Assembly (NCBI GenBank): GCA_958430865.1
Contig: CAUDNR010004145.1
Location: 98,656 to 162,655 of the forward strand
Reading direction: 5' to 3'
Source of the DNA: Entrophospora sp. SA101
Taxonomy: Eukaryota > Glomeromycota > Glomeromycetes > Entrophosporales > Entrophosporaceae
DNA: 64,000 bases
Positions within the stretch are counted from its first letter, which is position 1. Each line of letters starts with the position of its first letter. Both the position numbers and the translations under genes were made by a program. Of this stretch, positions 11,701 through 24,414 are shown one piece after another. A model generated the notes under the pieces. It was not told where the DNA came from. It did not search any database and saw nothing but the letters and a program-made list of their open reading frames with translations.

Positions 11701-14700
11701 ATGGAAGAATCAATTAATGTCGAAATCAATTCTGCAGATCTTTCTTGGGCTGAGTTTCTTAGAACTAAGGCATTATATAGCATTACAAGTTCAAATGTAA
11801 CCTATCGTCTCGAGTTTTTAAATCATTTATTGTTACCACGTATAAAAGTTAGAGGTAATGGTAAAAAGTCAAAATATTCACCTGAATGACGCCTTATTGT
11901 TTTTCCTTGCATTGTAAAATTTTTCCTCTATTTCATTTTTAATTTACTTTTCTTATTTAATTCATTTAACAGATCTTTCAGATAAAGTCATTGAAGTTCT
12001 TTTACAACTTATCCTTTTGACATATCCAAGATATACTGATAGAGAATCACGCCTTTCAATTTTAAATATTCTCAAAGAGCTTAACGCTTGGAATTCAGAT
12101 ATCTTTTTAAAAACTTTTGTTCCAATGGTGGTTAAAGAGGCCGATAAATTAAATCAAAAAAGTTCAGATGGGTAAGAGATTCAAAAACTTAATCTCTAAG
12201 CCACGCTTTATCATTAAATAATAATAATTATATTTTTATCATGATTTTAAGCACTACATATACTACAGCTTCGTCTAGTAGATTTGTTCTTCTCACATGG
12301 ATCAATTTAATGATCACACTTTCTTCTTTATCAACAAATTTTATTCCTGACACTTCGTCATATTGGAAGGATCTTGTAAATGCACAAGGACTTTTACTTC
12401 ATACACTGACTAGTGAGGGGGAAAAAAGAAAAGGAATTAGGATGAGTGCATTAAGGGATGTAAGACGATGTATTCGAAAGGTATTTGTTTGATAAATAAG
12501 TCATATGATTAATGTTAAATATCAATATTTTCTTATATGTATACACACATGATTCAAATGGAATTTTATATAGAATTCTTCATATATTCCATCATATATA
12601 TCCTATTTAACGTCCAGTGTAAAGACATGCGATCCGCCATTTAGAAATGCGGTACTGCTTGGAAATGTTATTGGATGCGCTTTACGGCTACAAAATAAAA
12701 ACAAAGAGATTCTTGGAAAGAATTTAAATGTTTGTTTTATTTAAAATATTATATTATATTATTCATTACGTATATTATTTTTACATTGTAATTATAGGAA
12801 ACTTTTTTTTTACATTTGTTAGGAAGAAATAATGCAATATTATTTATCGACTATTATTTCATCAAAAATATCTGTTCCTAAAACATCAGCGGTAATTTAT
12901 TATTTTAAAATATCTCTTTTGAAATAATCTCATAATATCCTAAAATGATTCAATTCCTTATTGTAATAGGACGCTTTACATGATTTTATAAAAAATGTTA
13001 TCACAGAGGGAGATTTTAATGAAAAATTTGTCCCAGTTATAGAAAAGTTGCTTTTAAGGGCACCTGAAATTGTGATTAATAGTTAGTAACCTCAATAATT
13101 CTTATTTATTAAAGAATTATATAACATCATTACTTATTTTTTTTTATTTTTTGTAAATTTAGCATTAATTTATCTCTTAAAATCTTTATCATTCGATACC
13201 TCAAGGATTTTTAAAAATCATTTCATTCAACCACTCCTTAATCATATTCGTTCGACAAATAAAACTGTACAGACTGATGCAGCAGAGTTGCTTAATTTGT
13301 TAGTGCAAAAAAGTAAAAATGAAGATATTTGTATAGAAATTGTTATGGAAATTATTCAGGCATTAAGTGGAGGTTGGTACTATTAACTGATTTATTTATT
13401 TATTCATTTATTCATTTATCCATCCATATATTTAATTAAAATATCAATTAAATATTAAATTATGTTAATCTTATTTTTTTGATGGGATAGCAAAGATTAC
13501 AAACCCAGAACATCGCATGATCCTGTTTCAAGCATTAAATCATATTTATCAATCTCCCGTTGTTGTAAAAAATCTTATTAAAGGACTTTTGCCTATAGTC
13601 TCCAAGGAAAGTAATGAAAATTCTTTGGCCAAAGTCATTGATACATTAAGTTTGCATGCAATGTCACTATTTAAACATGAAAATGATGAAAATACTATCA
13701 ATATGTTCACAAATGCTATTGTCGAAGGATTGAAAAGTTCTAAAGTTGGCTTGAGAAAATCTTGGGCTCTTGCATTAGGTCGTCTTGTTTGGCAAGAAAA
13801 TGATATTCCATCTGCATCTTTTCGTATCCTTGTTAAACAATCACTTGTACCTTTGTTATCATCAATGGAAAAGATTCAGTCAAATCCATTGAATTATGTT
13901 GGTGGGCCAATTGAAGGATACATTTCAATTGCTATTATTGAAGGTAGAACGGTCAAATGGAATGATGATGAAATAGGTGATGAGTTCTATTCTATTTCTT
14001 TAATTACTTGTAAAATTTGGTTTCGTTAGTTTTTAACTAACATAGTTTATGCAAAAATATAGCTAATTTAGTTCATTCAAAGAAACAGATTCAAAACATT
14101 TTTATTGCTAATCCTAAGCCCTCTTTTTGGTTATGGGATAAAGTTTACACTAAATTAACCACCTTTGATGAATATCAGTGGTTTCTTCGTTCTATTGAAA
14201 GTGTTGTAATCAATAAAAGTGAATTATTATTGCAAAAAGCTGATGTTAGGTAAGATAAGCAATTCAAATTTAAAACTTTACAAAATTCCACGGATACAAG
14301 TCATCTAAATCATTTTATGATATTTTCTTTAACTGTAGAATATTGATTGCAAATTCATTTGTATATTTGATAACCGCGTGTCAAATTTATCAGATAAGGC
14401 GCGAGGCACAAAACACCCTTAGAATATGTAACCAATATAATCCTCAAGTTGTTGGGAAGATAATACGTGAAGGACTTACACAATGGTTAATTAACGTATG
14501 ATATTTAGTTACATTTATTATTAGGCTGACCTGGATTTACTACTATATGCATATACTAGTTTTAATACTTAACTAAATTTCAATCCATAGTTGGAAAATG
14601 GCACAAAAGATTCAATGGCTGTTTTATACTCCATCAATTCTCACACAGATCACGTTATTAATGCATATAAATTCTCAACAATACTTACCGCTATTACAAC

Positions 14701-16898
14701 ATTTTCTAATAATACAGACAAAACATTAATAGAGGAATTGTTGATTGAGCTTATTATTCTAGCTCATCATCCTATGATTGGTTAGTTGATAAAAAATGCA
14801 TTGAAATTTTTTTTTATAATTTACTTAATTTTATTATTATTATTATATATATATATATATGCACGTATTTTTAGCATCTCAAACTGACAAATATAACTGG
14901 ATTTCGTTAGCTCAAAGAGCTCATCTTGATCCTGGAAAATTAGTTGAGAAATACTCGGATCATCTTTTAAATATTATACTTGAAATATTTAACACTTATG
15001 ATGAAGTAAGAATTATCAATTCTCATTGAATGTCTGAACTATAATTTAAAAATTTTTTTCGCAAACATGAACTTATGATGTGAGCTCATTTAGCGGACCA
15101 ATTTTTACAAAGCCGCTTTATCTGCCATTTCCACGATCCTTTTTATTCTAAAAGAACAAATAATTCCTTTATTCCTTAAACAATGTAAAAATAATTTGGA
15201 TGCTACATTATTTGATAAAATTGAGGAAAAAGATATTGATATTTGGAAAACAGAAGAGGGAACTTTATTTGTTGATGGCATGTATTCAATATGATGTTTA
15301 TATGAAAAACTATGAATATTGACTTTTGAAAATTTATGGATTTTTGCTTTTATTTTTATTTTTTTTTCATATCTATTAGTTCTCAAGCGCAATAAGAAAA
15401 ATGTAGTAGAAAATAGAAATAGAAAAGACTATCAAACAGAAAAATGGGAACGAGAAATTCGAGAGGAAATTGCAAAAAAAAAAGGTTCACAAACACCTAA
15501 ACTTACTAAAGATGAGCAGGCTGCTGTTAATGCACAATTAAAAAAGGAATCTGAAATTCGTAATAATGTTGAACAAATCCGTAAAAAACTCGTAAAGGGT
15601 TTAGACATAACTGATGCTATGATTGATGGTAGTCCTGAAACTGTTGAAAAATATATTACCAAAATAATGCAATTATTATTTGTTGTATTAAAAAAAAGCA
15701 ATAATGATTTGTTAGGAGATAAAGCAGTAAACACTTACTTAAAACTTGGTCTTGCTACTTCAGACCAGATTGAAGGTATTCGGAGATCGATTGGATTAGC
15801 AACGCTCCGTGCTATGGACATAAAAAATATTCCTGATATTTGGCTTCAAGAACCATTGGAACATCTAGTCACACGTGTCCTTTATCGTCTTCGTTTTATT
15901 TCTGAACGGTCTGTTTTGCCACCTTCTTCATTCACATACTGTTTTCCATTAATCAAATATATTGTTATGAAAGGTGGGCTTGGATGTGATATTAACGATG
16001 AAAATTATAATGAATCGGTATTAGAACAAATTACGCTTGGATTAGATATAATATCATTTCATGCATCAGTTGGTACTTCAACCATAATACCCAGAGCAGA
16101 AATCATCCAAGTTCTTCTGGATATCATTAAAAATTATCCAAAATTGGCAATAACAGCAAAAAAGACTCTGATTGATTTCTGTGAATTTATTGGCATAACA
16201 GCATCTAGAATAGAAACTAGTGCGTTGTTCGCAGGCCTACTTTCTTCAGAGACGTTTATTCGAAATGCCTGTTTACAGTCATTGGATTTTACAGACCTTA
16301 CTGACATAGATTTTTCTTGCGAGTTATGGATCACATGTCATGATAATGATGAATCTAATTCTAAATTTGCTTTTAAATTATGGGAGGAGAATGGAATGGA
16401 TATAGAAGAAAATTATGCTGTTGAATTATTGCCATATTTAAGTAATGATGTCAATTATGTAAGAATCACTGCTGCCAAAGCAATAGGTGAAGCCGCCAAA
16501 GATTATCCAGATACGATTGGAGATACATTGTCATTAATTTATGATATTTATAAAAAAAAGGTGTTTAATTATTTGAATAATTTTTATTTTAGTTAATTTT
16601 TCAAATAATTTCTAAATACCGGTTGCTACAATATAGGCAGCACCGATTAAACCCGAATATGATGAATATGGTATACTAAAACCCGAATCAATAGACAGAA
16701 AAGACCCTTGGGAGGCTCGTGTTGGGTTTGCCCTTGCTCTTGTAGCACTTGCACCAATTTTAGGTCCAGCTGAAATAACAGATTTTTTTGAATTCCTTAT
16801 AATTAATGAAGCTGTTGGTGATAGACATCCAGAAGTTAGACAAAAAATGTTAGAAGTATGTAAAATTAATAATCTCAAAATATTTTCAGATTAAATAT

Positions 16899-16933
<35 letters not shown>

Positions 16934-19900
16934 GACGTTAATATTATATTTATTTTTGCTGATTATATCAGGCCGGCTTAACAGCTATTGATTTTCATGG
17001 AAGTAAAAACGTTACGAGTTTATTAACAATATTTGAAAATTATTTGGATAAACCAGCAGAACCTACAGAAACACATGATCGCATTCGTGAATCGGTTGTT
17101 ATTTGGTTTGGTGCTTTGGCTAGACATTTAGACCCAACAGATAGTAAAATCCCCATGATAACTGATAAACTTTTAGAAACTTTAAAAACTCCAGCAGAAT
17201 CTGTGCAAACTGCAGTTGCCGATTGTCTTCCACCTCTGATTAAAACAACAAAAACTAGAGCGCCAGTTATTGTTGAAGGTTTATTGAATCAATTATTTCA
17301 CGCTGAAAAGTATGCGGCACGAAGGGGAGCTGCGTATGGATTGGCTGGTGTTGTAAAAGGAATTGGCATATCAACTTTAAAAGATTGTAATATTATGACT
17401 ACATTGAAAGAAGCTGTTGATAATAAAAAGGACTACAAGTTTCGACAAGGAGCTCTTTTTGCCTTTGAAACATTATCACAAACTTTGGGTCGTCTATTTG
17501 AACCTTATGTTATACAAATTCTTCCTTTACTTTTAACCTGTTTTGGCGATACACGTCCCGATGTACGCGAAGCCACTTCTGACACTGCAAGAATTATTAT
17601 GAGTAAAATAAGTGGTCATTGTGTTAAACTTATTCTTCCATCGCTTCTTACGGGATTGGAAGATAGACAATGGCGGACTAAAAAAGGTTCAATTGAATTA
17701 TTAGGATCTATGGCATTTTGTGCACCAAAACAGCTTTCAATTTCACTTCCAACTATTGTTCCAAGATTGACAGAAGTGCTTACAGATTCACATAAAAATG
17801 TTCAGACAGCAGCAAATGAAGCTTTATTACGTTTTGGTGAAGTGATTAGTAATCCAGAAATTCAATTACTTGTACCTATTTTGCTAGGTGGTCTTAGTGA
17901 TCCTGATAAGAAAACTAGTGCTGCTTTAGATGCTTTATTGGAAACTGCATTTGTCCATTATATCGATGCGCCTTCATTAGCATTGGTAAACATTATAAAA
18001 ATATATAATTATCATTGTGTATATATATATTTGTCTATGTTGGTTATTGATAATATTAACTATGCTCACATAAATTATTTTAGGTTATGCCGATTCTTGA
18101 GCGTGGCTTGAAAGAGCGAAGCACGGAAATTAAAAAAAAATCTTCTCAAATAGTTGGTAACATGGCTTCTTTAACTGATGTCAAAGACCTTGTTCCATAT
18201 TTACCAAAACTATTACCTGGACTCAAAGAAGTCTTGGTAGATCCTGTACCTGAAGCTCGATCTACGGCTGCAAAGGCATTAGGCACACTTGTTGAAAAAC
18301 TTGGAGAAGACAAATTTCCCGATATTGTTAATGAATTACTTCATACCCTTAAATCTGATACTAGTGGTGTTGACCGACAAGGATCTGCGCAAGGCCTTAG
18401 TGAAATATTGTCTGGTCTAGGACTTGAAAGACTTGATGGGCTTTTGCCAGAAATCATCAATAACACCAATAGTGTAAAAGCTTACGTTCGAGAAGGATTT
18501 ATCTCATTACTTATTTATCTTCCTGCAACATTTGGTCAAAGGTTTCAACCTTATCTTGGTCGAATAATACCATCAGTTTTATCTGGCTTAGCAGATGAAT
18601 CAGAATATGTTCGAGATGCATCGCTTAAAGCTGGTCAAATGATTGTAGTAAACTATGCTACAAAGGCTGTAGATTTATTACTTCCCGAGTTGGAAAGAGG
18701 TTTATTCGATAACAATTGGAGGATAAGGCATAGTTCTGTGCAATTAATGGGTGATTTGTTATACCGGATTACTGGAATTAGTGGTAAATCTGATCTTGAA
18801 GGTGAAGAAGAAGATATTAGTGGTGGGGCTGAAGTGAATAAGAAAATATTACTTCAAGTTCTTGGAAAAGAAAGACGTGATCGAGTGTTAGCAGCACTAT
18901 ATATTGTAAGACAAGATGGTAAGTTTCTCAGAACATTCCTAAATTATGTGTATGAAGAGTTTGAAATTGAAAGCGCTTATTTGTTTTATTTATTATGAAT
19001 ATAATTTTCAAGTTTCAGGCATTGTTCGTCAATCGTCAATTCATGTGTGGAAAGCTATTGTTCCTAATACTCCACGTACTGTCAAGGAAATTCTTCCAGT
19101 AATGATGGGAATAATCATTCGAAACCTTGCAAGTTCAAGTTATGAACGACGTCAAGTAGCAGGTCGTACATTAGGAGAACTTGTACGTAAAGTTGGCGAA
19201 AGCGTCTTATCGGAAATTATACCAATTTTAAAAGATGGTTTAGAATCAAATGATCCGGACATGAGGCAGGGTGTATGTATAGGTTTAAGTGAAATCATGG
19301 CTACAGCTGGTAAAATACAAGTAATAGACTATGTTGATTCAATCATTCCTGCAGTAAAGAAAGCATTAATTGATAAATCTGGTGATGTTCGTGAAGCTGC
19401 TGCACAAGGTGAATATTTGAACATATTATTTTCATTACATTTTTCTTATAAACCATATTAAAGAAAACATCATTATTATTATCGTCGTCGAAAGCTTTTG
19501 ACACACTTTTGCAACATGCTGGAGAGAAGGCAATAGATGAGATATTACCATCTTTATTAAATTCATTAAAGTCCGGAGAAGATTCTGAATATGCACTTGA
19601 AGCATTAAAAGAAATTATGGCAATTCGAGCTAACGTAGTTTTTCCAGTATTAATACCAAACCTTATTTCGGTGCCTATCTCTGCTTTTAATGCTAGAGCT
19701 CTAGCCTCTTTGGTGAAAGTAGCTGGTCCAGCACTTAATAAACGGTTGACTAATATTCTTAGTGCACTTATGACATCATTAGGAACGGAAACTGATGAGG
19801 CGATTATTTCAGAGTTGAAAGAAACCGAAAGGGCCTTATTGCTTTCGATTGATGAAACAGATGGACTTCAAACATTAATGATGATGCTTTTTGAATCAGT

Positions 19901-22270
19901 AAAAAGTGACGATCCTGTTAAACGTTCTTGTTCATGTGATGTACTTGCGTTATTCTGTAATGAAAATAAGATGGACATTTCACGATATATTCCTGAATGG
20001 ATAAGAGTGTTGATATTGCTTCTTGATGATCGACAAGAAGATGTTGTGAAATCTGCTTGGAATGCTTTGAACTCTGTAACCAAAAATATAAAGAAAGACG
20101 ATCTAGAACAACTTGTTACAACCGTTCGTCGTGCCATAAAAAATGTAGGAGTTGCTGGTGTAGATTTGCCAGGTTTTTGTTTACCAAAAGGCATTGGTCC
20201 AATTCTTCCTATTTTTTTGCATGGATTAATGTATGGTACTCCTGAAATTCGAGAACAATCTGCTTTAAGTATTGATGATCTTGTTCAGAGGACATCTAAT
20301 AATGCTCTTAGACCTTTTATTACTCAAATTACTGGACCACTAATCCGTGTAATTGGAGATCGTTATCCTCCTCAAGTGAAGGCTGCAATACTACAAACTT
20401 TAAGGTACATGAAGAATATTATAATTTTGGAGGAAAGTTATAATTTTTTCTTTTTAAAAAATGAGTACTAACATTTATGTTTTAAAACAGTTCACTGCTT
20501 GACAAAGTACCTGCACAATTAAAACCCTTCATTCCCCAATTACAACGCACATTTATTAAATCTTTAACTGATCCATCGAGTGTTGTTGTACGTTCACGAG
20601 CAGCTTCAGCTTTAGGAATACTGATTTCACTACAAACACGTGTAGATCCTTTAGTGACAGAGTTGGTTACTGGGGCTAAAACTAGTGACCCAAGTTTAAA
20701 AGAAACAATGTTAAGTGCACTTGAAAATGTTGTGAGTAAAGCGGGGAATGGTATGAGTGATGCTTCTAAAAAAGGTGTACTTGAAGTTATTGCAGATGGG
20801 TTGAATGATAAATCAGGTTTTATTTTGATTTTTTTTAATTTATTGGCCAAATAATGAATGAAGATCAAATTTTACTGATATATGTATATATATAATTTTT
20901 TATTTCATTTGAAAGATGGGGTGGTTACTGGAGCAGCTCGTCTTCTTGCAAGTTTATGTAAATATCTCACACCTTCAGAAGCATTGCCAGTTGTAACGTA
21001 AGCGATATCGTGATAATCATAATCATTTATATATATATATCTCGGTAAAAATTAATTCTCCAGTTTCCATTCAATATTAATTTTTAAATATGACTATAAT
21101 TATATAAAGGACACATATTCTATGTGTTAAGCCACCAACGTATAGCTCTCTCACATCAATCAATGCAATAATAGTTGAGTCACCAATGACATTCATAGAT
21201 TTAAAAGTTGTTGGTGCGATTACAGACATTATAATAGCTGGAACCACAATTAATCAGGTAAATTAATTTTATAATGTTTAACAATGACGCTTATTTTGGT
21301 TTTTTCCTAATCTGTTTTTTTTTAGCTGAACGTTTCTAATGCTGCTGTAAAGGCCATGGGCAAAATTATGTTTTCGGAAAAATATCATGATGAAATAGTT
21401 ACAGAGAAATTTATGAATACATTGATTAATATCATTAGCGAGCCAACAGCATCATTTTCAGAAACCAAACGATTAACTTTAATCACACTTACTATTATGG
21501 GCAGAAGACACCCAGAGGTGAATATCGTTTCATTTTTGATTTATTTATTAAATTTGTTATATATTAAAAATATTTTATTATTAAAATAGCCACTGGAACC
21601 TCATCTTATTACTGTAATTCCACTCATTGTTAATTGTGGTCATGATAAAAATGTCCCAGTAAAATTGGCAGCAGAACGTGCATTGATATATACTTTGCAA
21701 CTCTTAGATGGTGATAGCATGTTACATGTATGTATAATATAGTTATTACGTGCAATAGTGGAAATTATAGCATGTTTACTGAGTTTAAAATAGGGTCGTA
21801 TAATTGTACTATTTTGAATATCAAGGAAATCATGCTACAATTTTAGTCATTTTTTAATTATTGGATATTGATGCATTCAATAACTGGTTTATCGTATGTC
21901 GGGACTTTGTAATGAACGTATAACATGTTATAATTTCCATAGGCATGCAATAACGGAAATTATAGCACGTCTTATTCCATAGAGACATACAATAAATATA
22001 TATATATTGATTTGATATAGATTTTGAAGATTTTTTACTAAACACCTCATTATTATTTTATTATAGCATATGATATCAATACTTGAACCCCAAGCAAGCA
22101 AACATCTTGTTGAATATCATAAACGAGTTTTAACAAAAGCAGTATTAGAAGAACATGATAGGGTCGACAAAATTAATGCAGGGATTATAACTGTCCCAGA
22201 AGATGACGATGAACAAGAAATTTGGATAGTTGGAAATTCGGCAACATATGATTTTCCTAATGAAAATTAA
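11701..22270 (+). CDS. GCN1: Gcn1, eIF2-alpha kinase activator (HEAT-repeat), 25 exons
   Basis: Gcn1 binds translating ribosomes and the RWD domain of Gcn2, relaying uncharged-tRNA or ribosome-collision signals to eIF2alpha phosphorylation. I chained 25 exons from 11701-11854 to 22067-22270. The larger ones are 13491-13976, 15380-16560, 16972-17985, 18084-18918, 19019-19408, 19495-20404 and 20491-20816. All phases close, giving 2700 aa, close to the family length. HEAT repeats dominate. [13 protein letters not shown] (exon 15) leads into the eEF3-like block ([35 protein letters not shown]), followed by the Gcn2-binding portion. The intron after VD at 15277 seems to use a GC donor (15278-15379). 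The last intron (21728-22066) is the longest and holds an inverted-repeat element. There is no second copy in the window, unlike its neighbours. Confidence 0.95.
21750..21975. repeat. Inverted/direct repeat element inside GCN1 intron 24
   Basis: A motif GGAAATTATAGCAT/CGT occurs in direct orientation near 21761 and 21955, and its complement (ACATGTTATAATTTCC) near 21925. Surrounding bases (GCAATAGTGG / GCAATAACGG) also match. This looks like a small non-autonomous element or folded repeat in an intron about three times longer than its neighbours. Confidence 0.5.
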
Positions 22271-22643
22271 TAACACTAAAGCGCTAACTTTCATTCATTA
22301 TAAATTAGAAATATATAATTTAAATAATTTAAATCTGTATTTAATAATTTTTTTAAAAAACAAAATAAAATACACATTAGTGTTCTTATTCGTAGCCCTC
22401 TATTCGGATATTCGAAACTCTTGAGAATTATTATTATTATTATATTAAATATATTCGTTTTCGAATCGATGATTTAAAAAGACAGCTACTCAGGTGCGAA
22501 ATCCCATTACTATTTTAAAACTCTGGGGCATTACAATAAAATTTTTGGGAATCGGCCATTTTCCGGTTACACGTGTATTTTTGGATTATTACGAATTCAT
22601 TATTATTATTCGAATTATTCATTTTATTAAAGTTATTCGTTTA
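22271..22643. other. GCN1 downstream region, no gene recognised
   Basis: AT-rich 3' flank of GCN1 with short A/T runs and a TTATTATTA stretch, leading into the tandem array at 22644. No gene or RNA is visible. Confidence 0.5.
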
Positions 22644-22788
22644 TTCGTTTTGTTCGTTTTGTTCGTTTTGTTCGTTTTGTTCGTTTTGTTCGTTTTGTTC
22701 GTTTTGTTCGTTTTTGTTCGTTTTGTTCGTTTTGTTCGTTTTGTTCGTTTTGTTCGTTTTGTTCGTTTTGTTCGTTTTGTTCGTTTTG
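22644..22788. repeat. Tandem minisatellite, 9-bp unit TTCGTTTTG, about 16 copies
   Basis: The unit TTCGTTTTG repeats head to tail without substitution for 145 bp, with a single 10-bp variant (extra T) near 22707. Degenerate TTCGTTTATT-type units flank it on both sides. Because the period is a multiple of three, all frames stay open and create spurious VLF/RTK repeat ORFs. Confidence 0.95.
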
Positions 22789-23148
22789 TTCGTTGTATTC
22801 GTTTATTCAAACTAATTGAATTATTCGTTTTATTTGTTTATTCATTTTTATTCATTTATTCGCTTCACAAAATATTAAAACATTAATCATAACTTGATAC
22901 AACAAATTCTATATTGTTGTTGTTGTTGCTGTTGTTAAGGATTGTAAAATTATAAATAAGGTCTTATTTCCTTTAACAAGATAGTATGATTATATTTATA
23001 ATTTATATTACTACTACTATGTTTTCTAGTACTATGACTTAAGAAAAGAAAAGAAAAATGTCAATTACTTCTGCTACCATTATTTATTATTATCGCCGTA
23101 TACAAAAGAGAAAATATTTTAATTAGCAATGTGAATATATTATTTTAT
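22789..23148. other. Intergenic, low complexity
   Basis: Degenerate extension of the TTCGTTT array followed by AT-rich sequence with TTGTTG and ATTATTATT runs. No gene recognised. Confidence 0.5.
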
Positions 23149-23710
23149 TCAAATCATTTTACTCAAATAAACTTTCAATGTAATTCGAATACTCAAATTC
23201 ATAATAATAATAATAATAATAACGAATAAACAAACAATTCGAATAGAAACCCTACTTATATTATTTAAGAAAAATTTTTTAGTCTGATATTTTTTGAAGA
23301 TTTCCGATAAATTTTTTCCAAACCAGGCATTCCCTTGATAATTTTGATCACACATTTCGCTCCCTAATCCCCAACATATTGAGATAAGTTTCTTGACAAA
23401 GGGGTATTGTGATCCTAATGGTAGAAAGTTCTTTATTAGACCTAGGTTTCTTTTTAAGGTGCCTGCTGGCACTTGTTGATCCACCATCCATTGCCTTAAT
23501 CTGTGCGATCAAAAATATGACTTGTTCAGACTTGTAAAGAGCTTGAAAGGATTCCCTTAATTCAGCAAATTGTTTCTTGGGAATTCTCGAAAGGGTATAT
23601 GCAGTTGAGTACAGTACATTTCGTGAAGTGAGTATAGTACAAACATAAGTAGAATTAGATTGAGTACAATAAGTACAATTATAGGTCCCACACACCCAAT
23701 TTGTAGTCAA
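23149..23710 (-). pseudogene. Coding-like remnant, frame-broken, unrecognised
   Basis: Two overlapping minus-strand frames (23348-23710 and 23149-23487) have ordinary protein composition. The upstream frame reads about QFAELRESFQALYKSEQVIF and the downstream frame continues with NLGLIKNFLPLGSQYPF. The switch lies within 23348-23487, suggesting one decayed reading frame with an indel. I do not recognise a family. It could also be chance ORFs in slightly GC-richer DNA. Confidence 0.3.
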
Positions 23711-23822
23711 CTAAACAGTTGACTAAAATAGTTGACTAAATAATCGATTAAAATAGTTGACTATTTAGTCAACTAAGATAGTCAACTCAAAAAAAAGTTT
23801 AATCGACTATTTCAGTTGATTA
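23703..23822. repeat. Cluster of AGTTGACT/AGTCAACT palindromic repeats
   Basis: Within 120 bp the heptamer GTTGACT or its complement AGTCAAC occurs at least six times, plus diverged TCGACT/TCGATTA forms. They are arranged as nested dyads such as TAGTCAACTAAACAGTTGACTA and TAGTTGACTATTTAGTCAACTA. It could be a hairpin-forming repeat, the end of a small element, or clustered binding sites. Confidence 0.75.
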
Positions 23823-24414
23823 CAACTTCTAGAAATGCCGAAATAGTTTTTCATGGTTGTTTTAAAAATACTCTCATTTGATCTGACTTTTTATTTAATT
23901 AATGTTTAAATTTTTTTATATTTGAAAAGTTTGTGATTTAAATACTAATACACAAGTTTTTGTTTTTATTTTCCAGTCACGTGTGATCGACGTTTTAATT
24001 AGTTTATATCACATGATCACAAGTACAAAGTCGATCATTTCAAACACCCAAAAAATGAATTTTTCAGTTTATAACTGCACTCTTCATATAGGTTAAAAAA
24101 GCCATACCCAATTCACATTATTATAAAAGTTTTGAGATGCAGATCTTTTTTCAAAAATCTAAAAATAGATTATGATTGAAAAAACTCCCACATTATTTAT
24201 TTATACTTGTACTACTACTACCCATTATTATATTGACAAATATATAAAGTTAGATTCAAATAAGTGTTAGTTATATTTTGCTAATGGATATGACAAAAAT
24301 GGACGGACATTTATATTATATCGTTATTATTTAAAGAACATATAAACATTCCATCTTAGGAACCTAATTAATAATCTATACAATTTAAAAATAATAGCTG
24401 CCAATTCTTCAACA
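23823..24414. promoter_or_regulatory. Upstream region of the ubiquitin-ART gene
   Basis: AT-rich 5' flank without another gene. The last roughly 45 bp before the ATG (from about 24369) are also present next to the second copy at 55066, but sequence further upstream is not. Promoter elements more than 45 bp upstream are therefore not shared between the copies. Confidence 0.4.

Noticed and set aside
22644..22788. CRISPR-like regular repeats
   Set aside because: The unit is 9 bp with no spacers, in a eukaryotic genome; it is a minisatellite.
22494..22886. Overlapping ORFs encoding VLF, CSF or RTK repeats
   Set aside because: They are created by the 9-bp minisatellite, which keeps all frames open.
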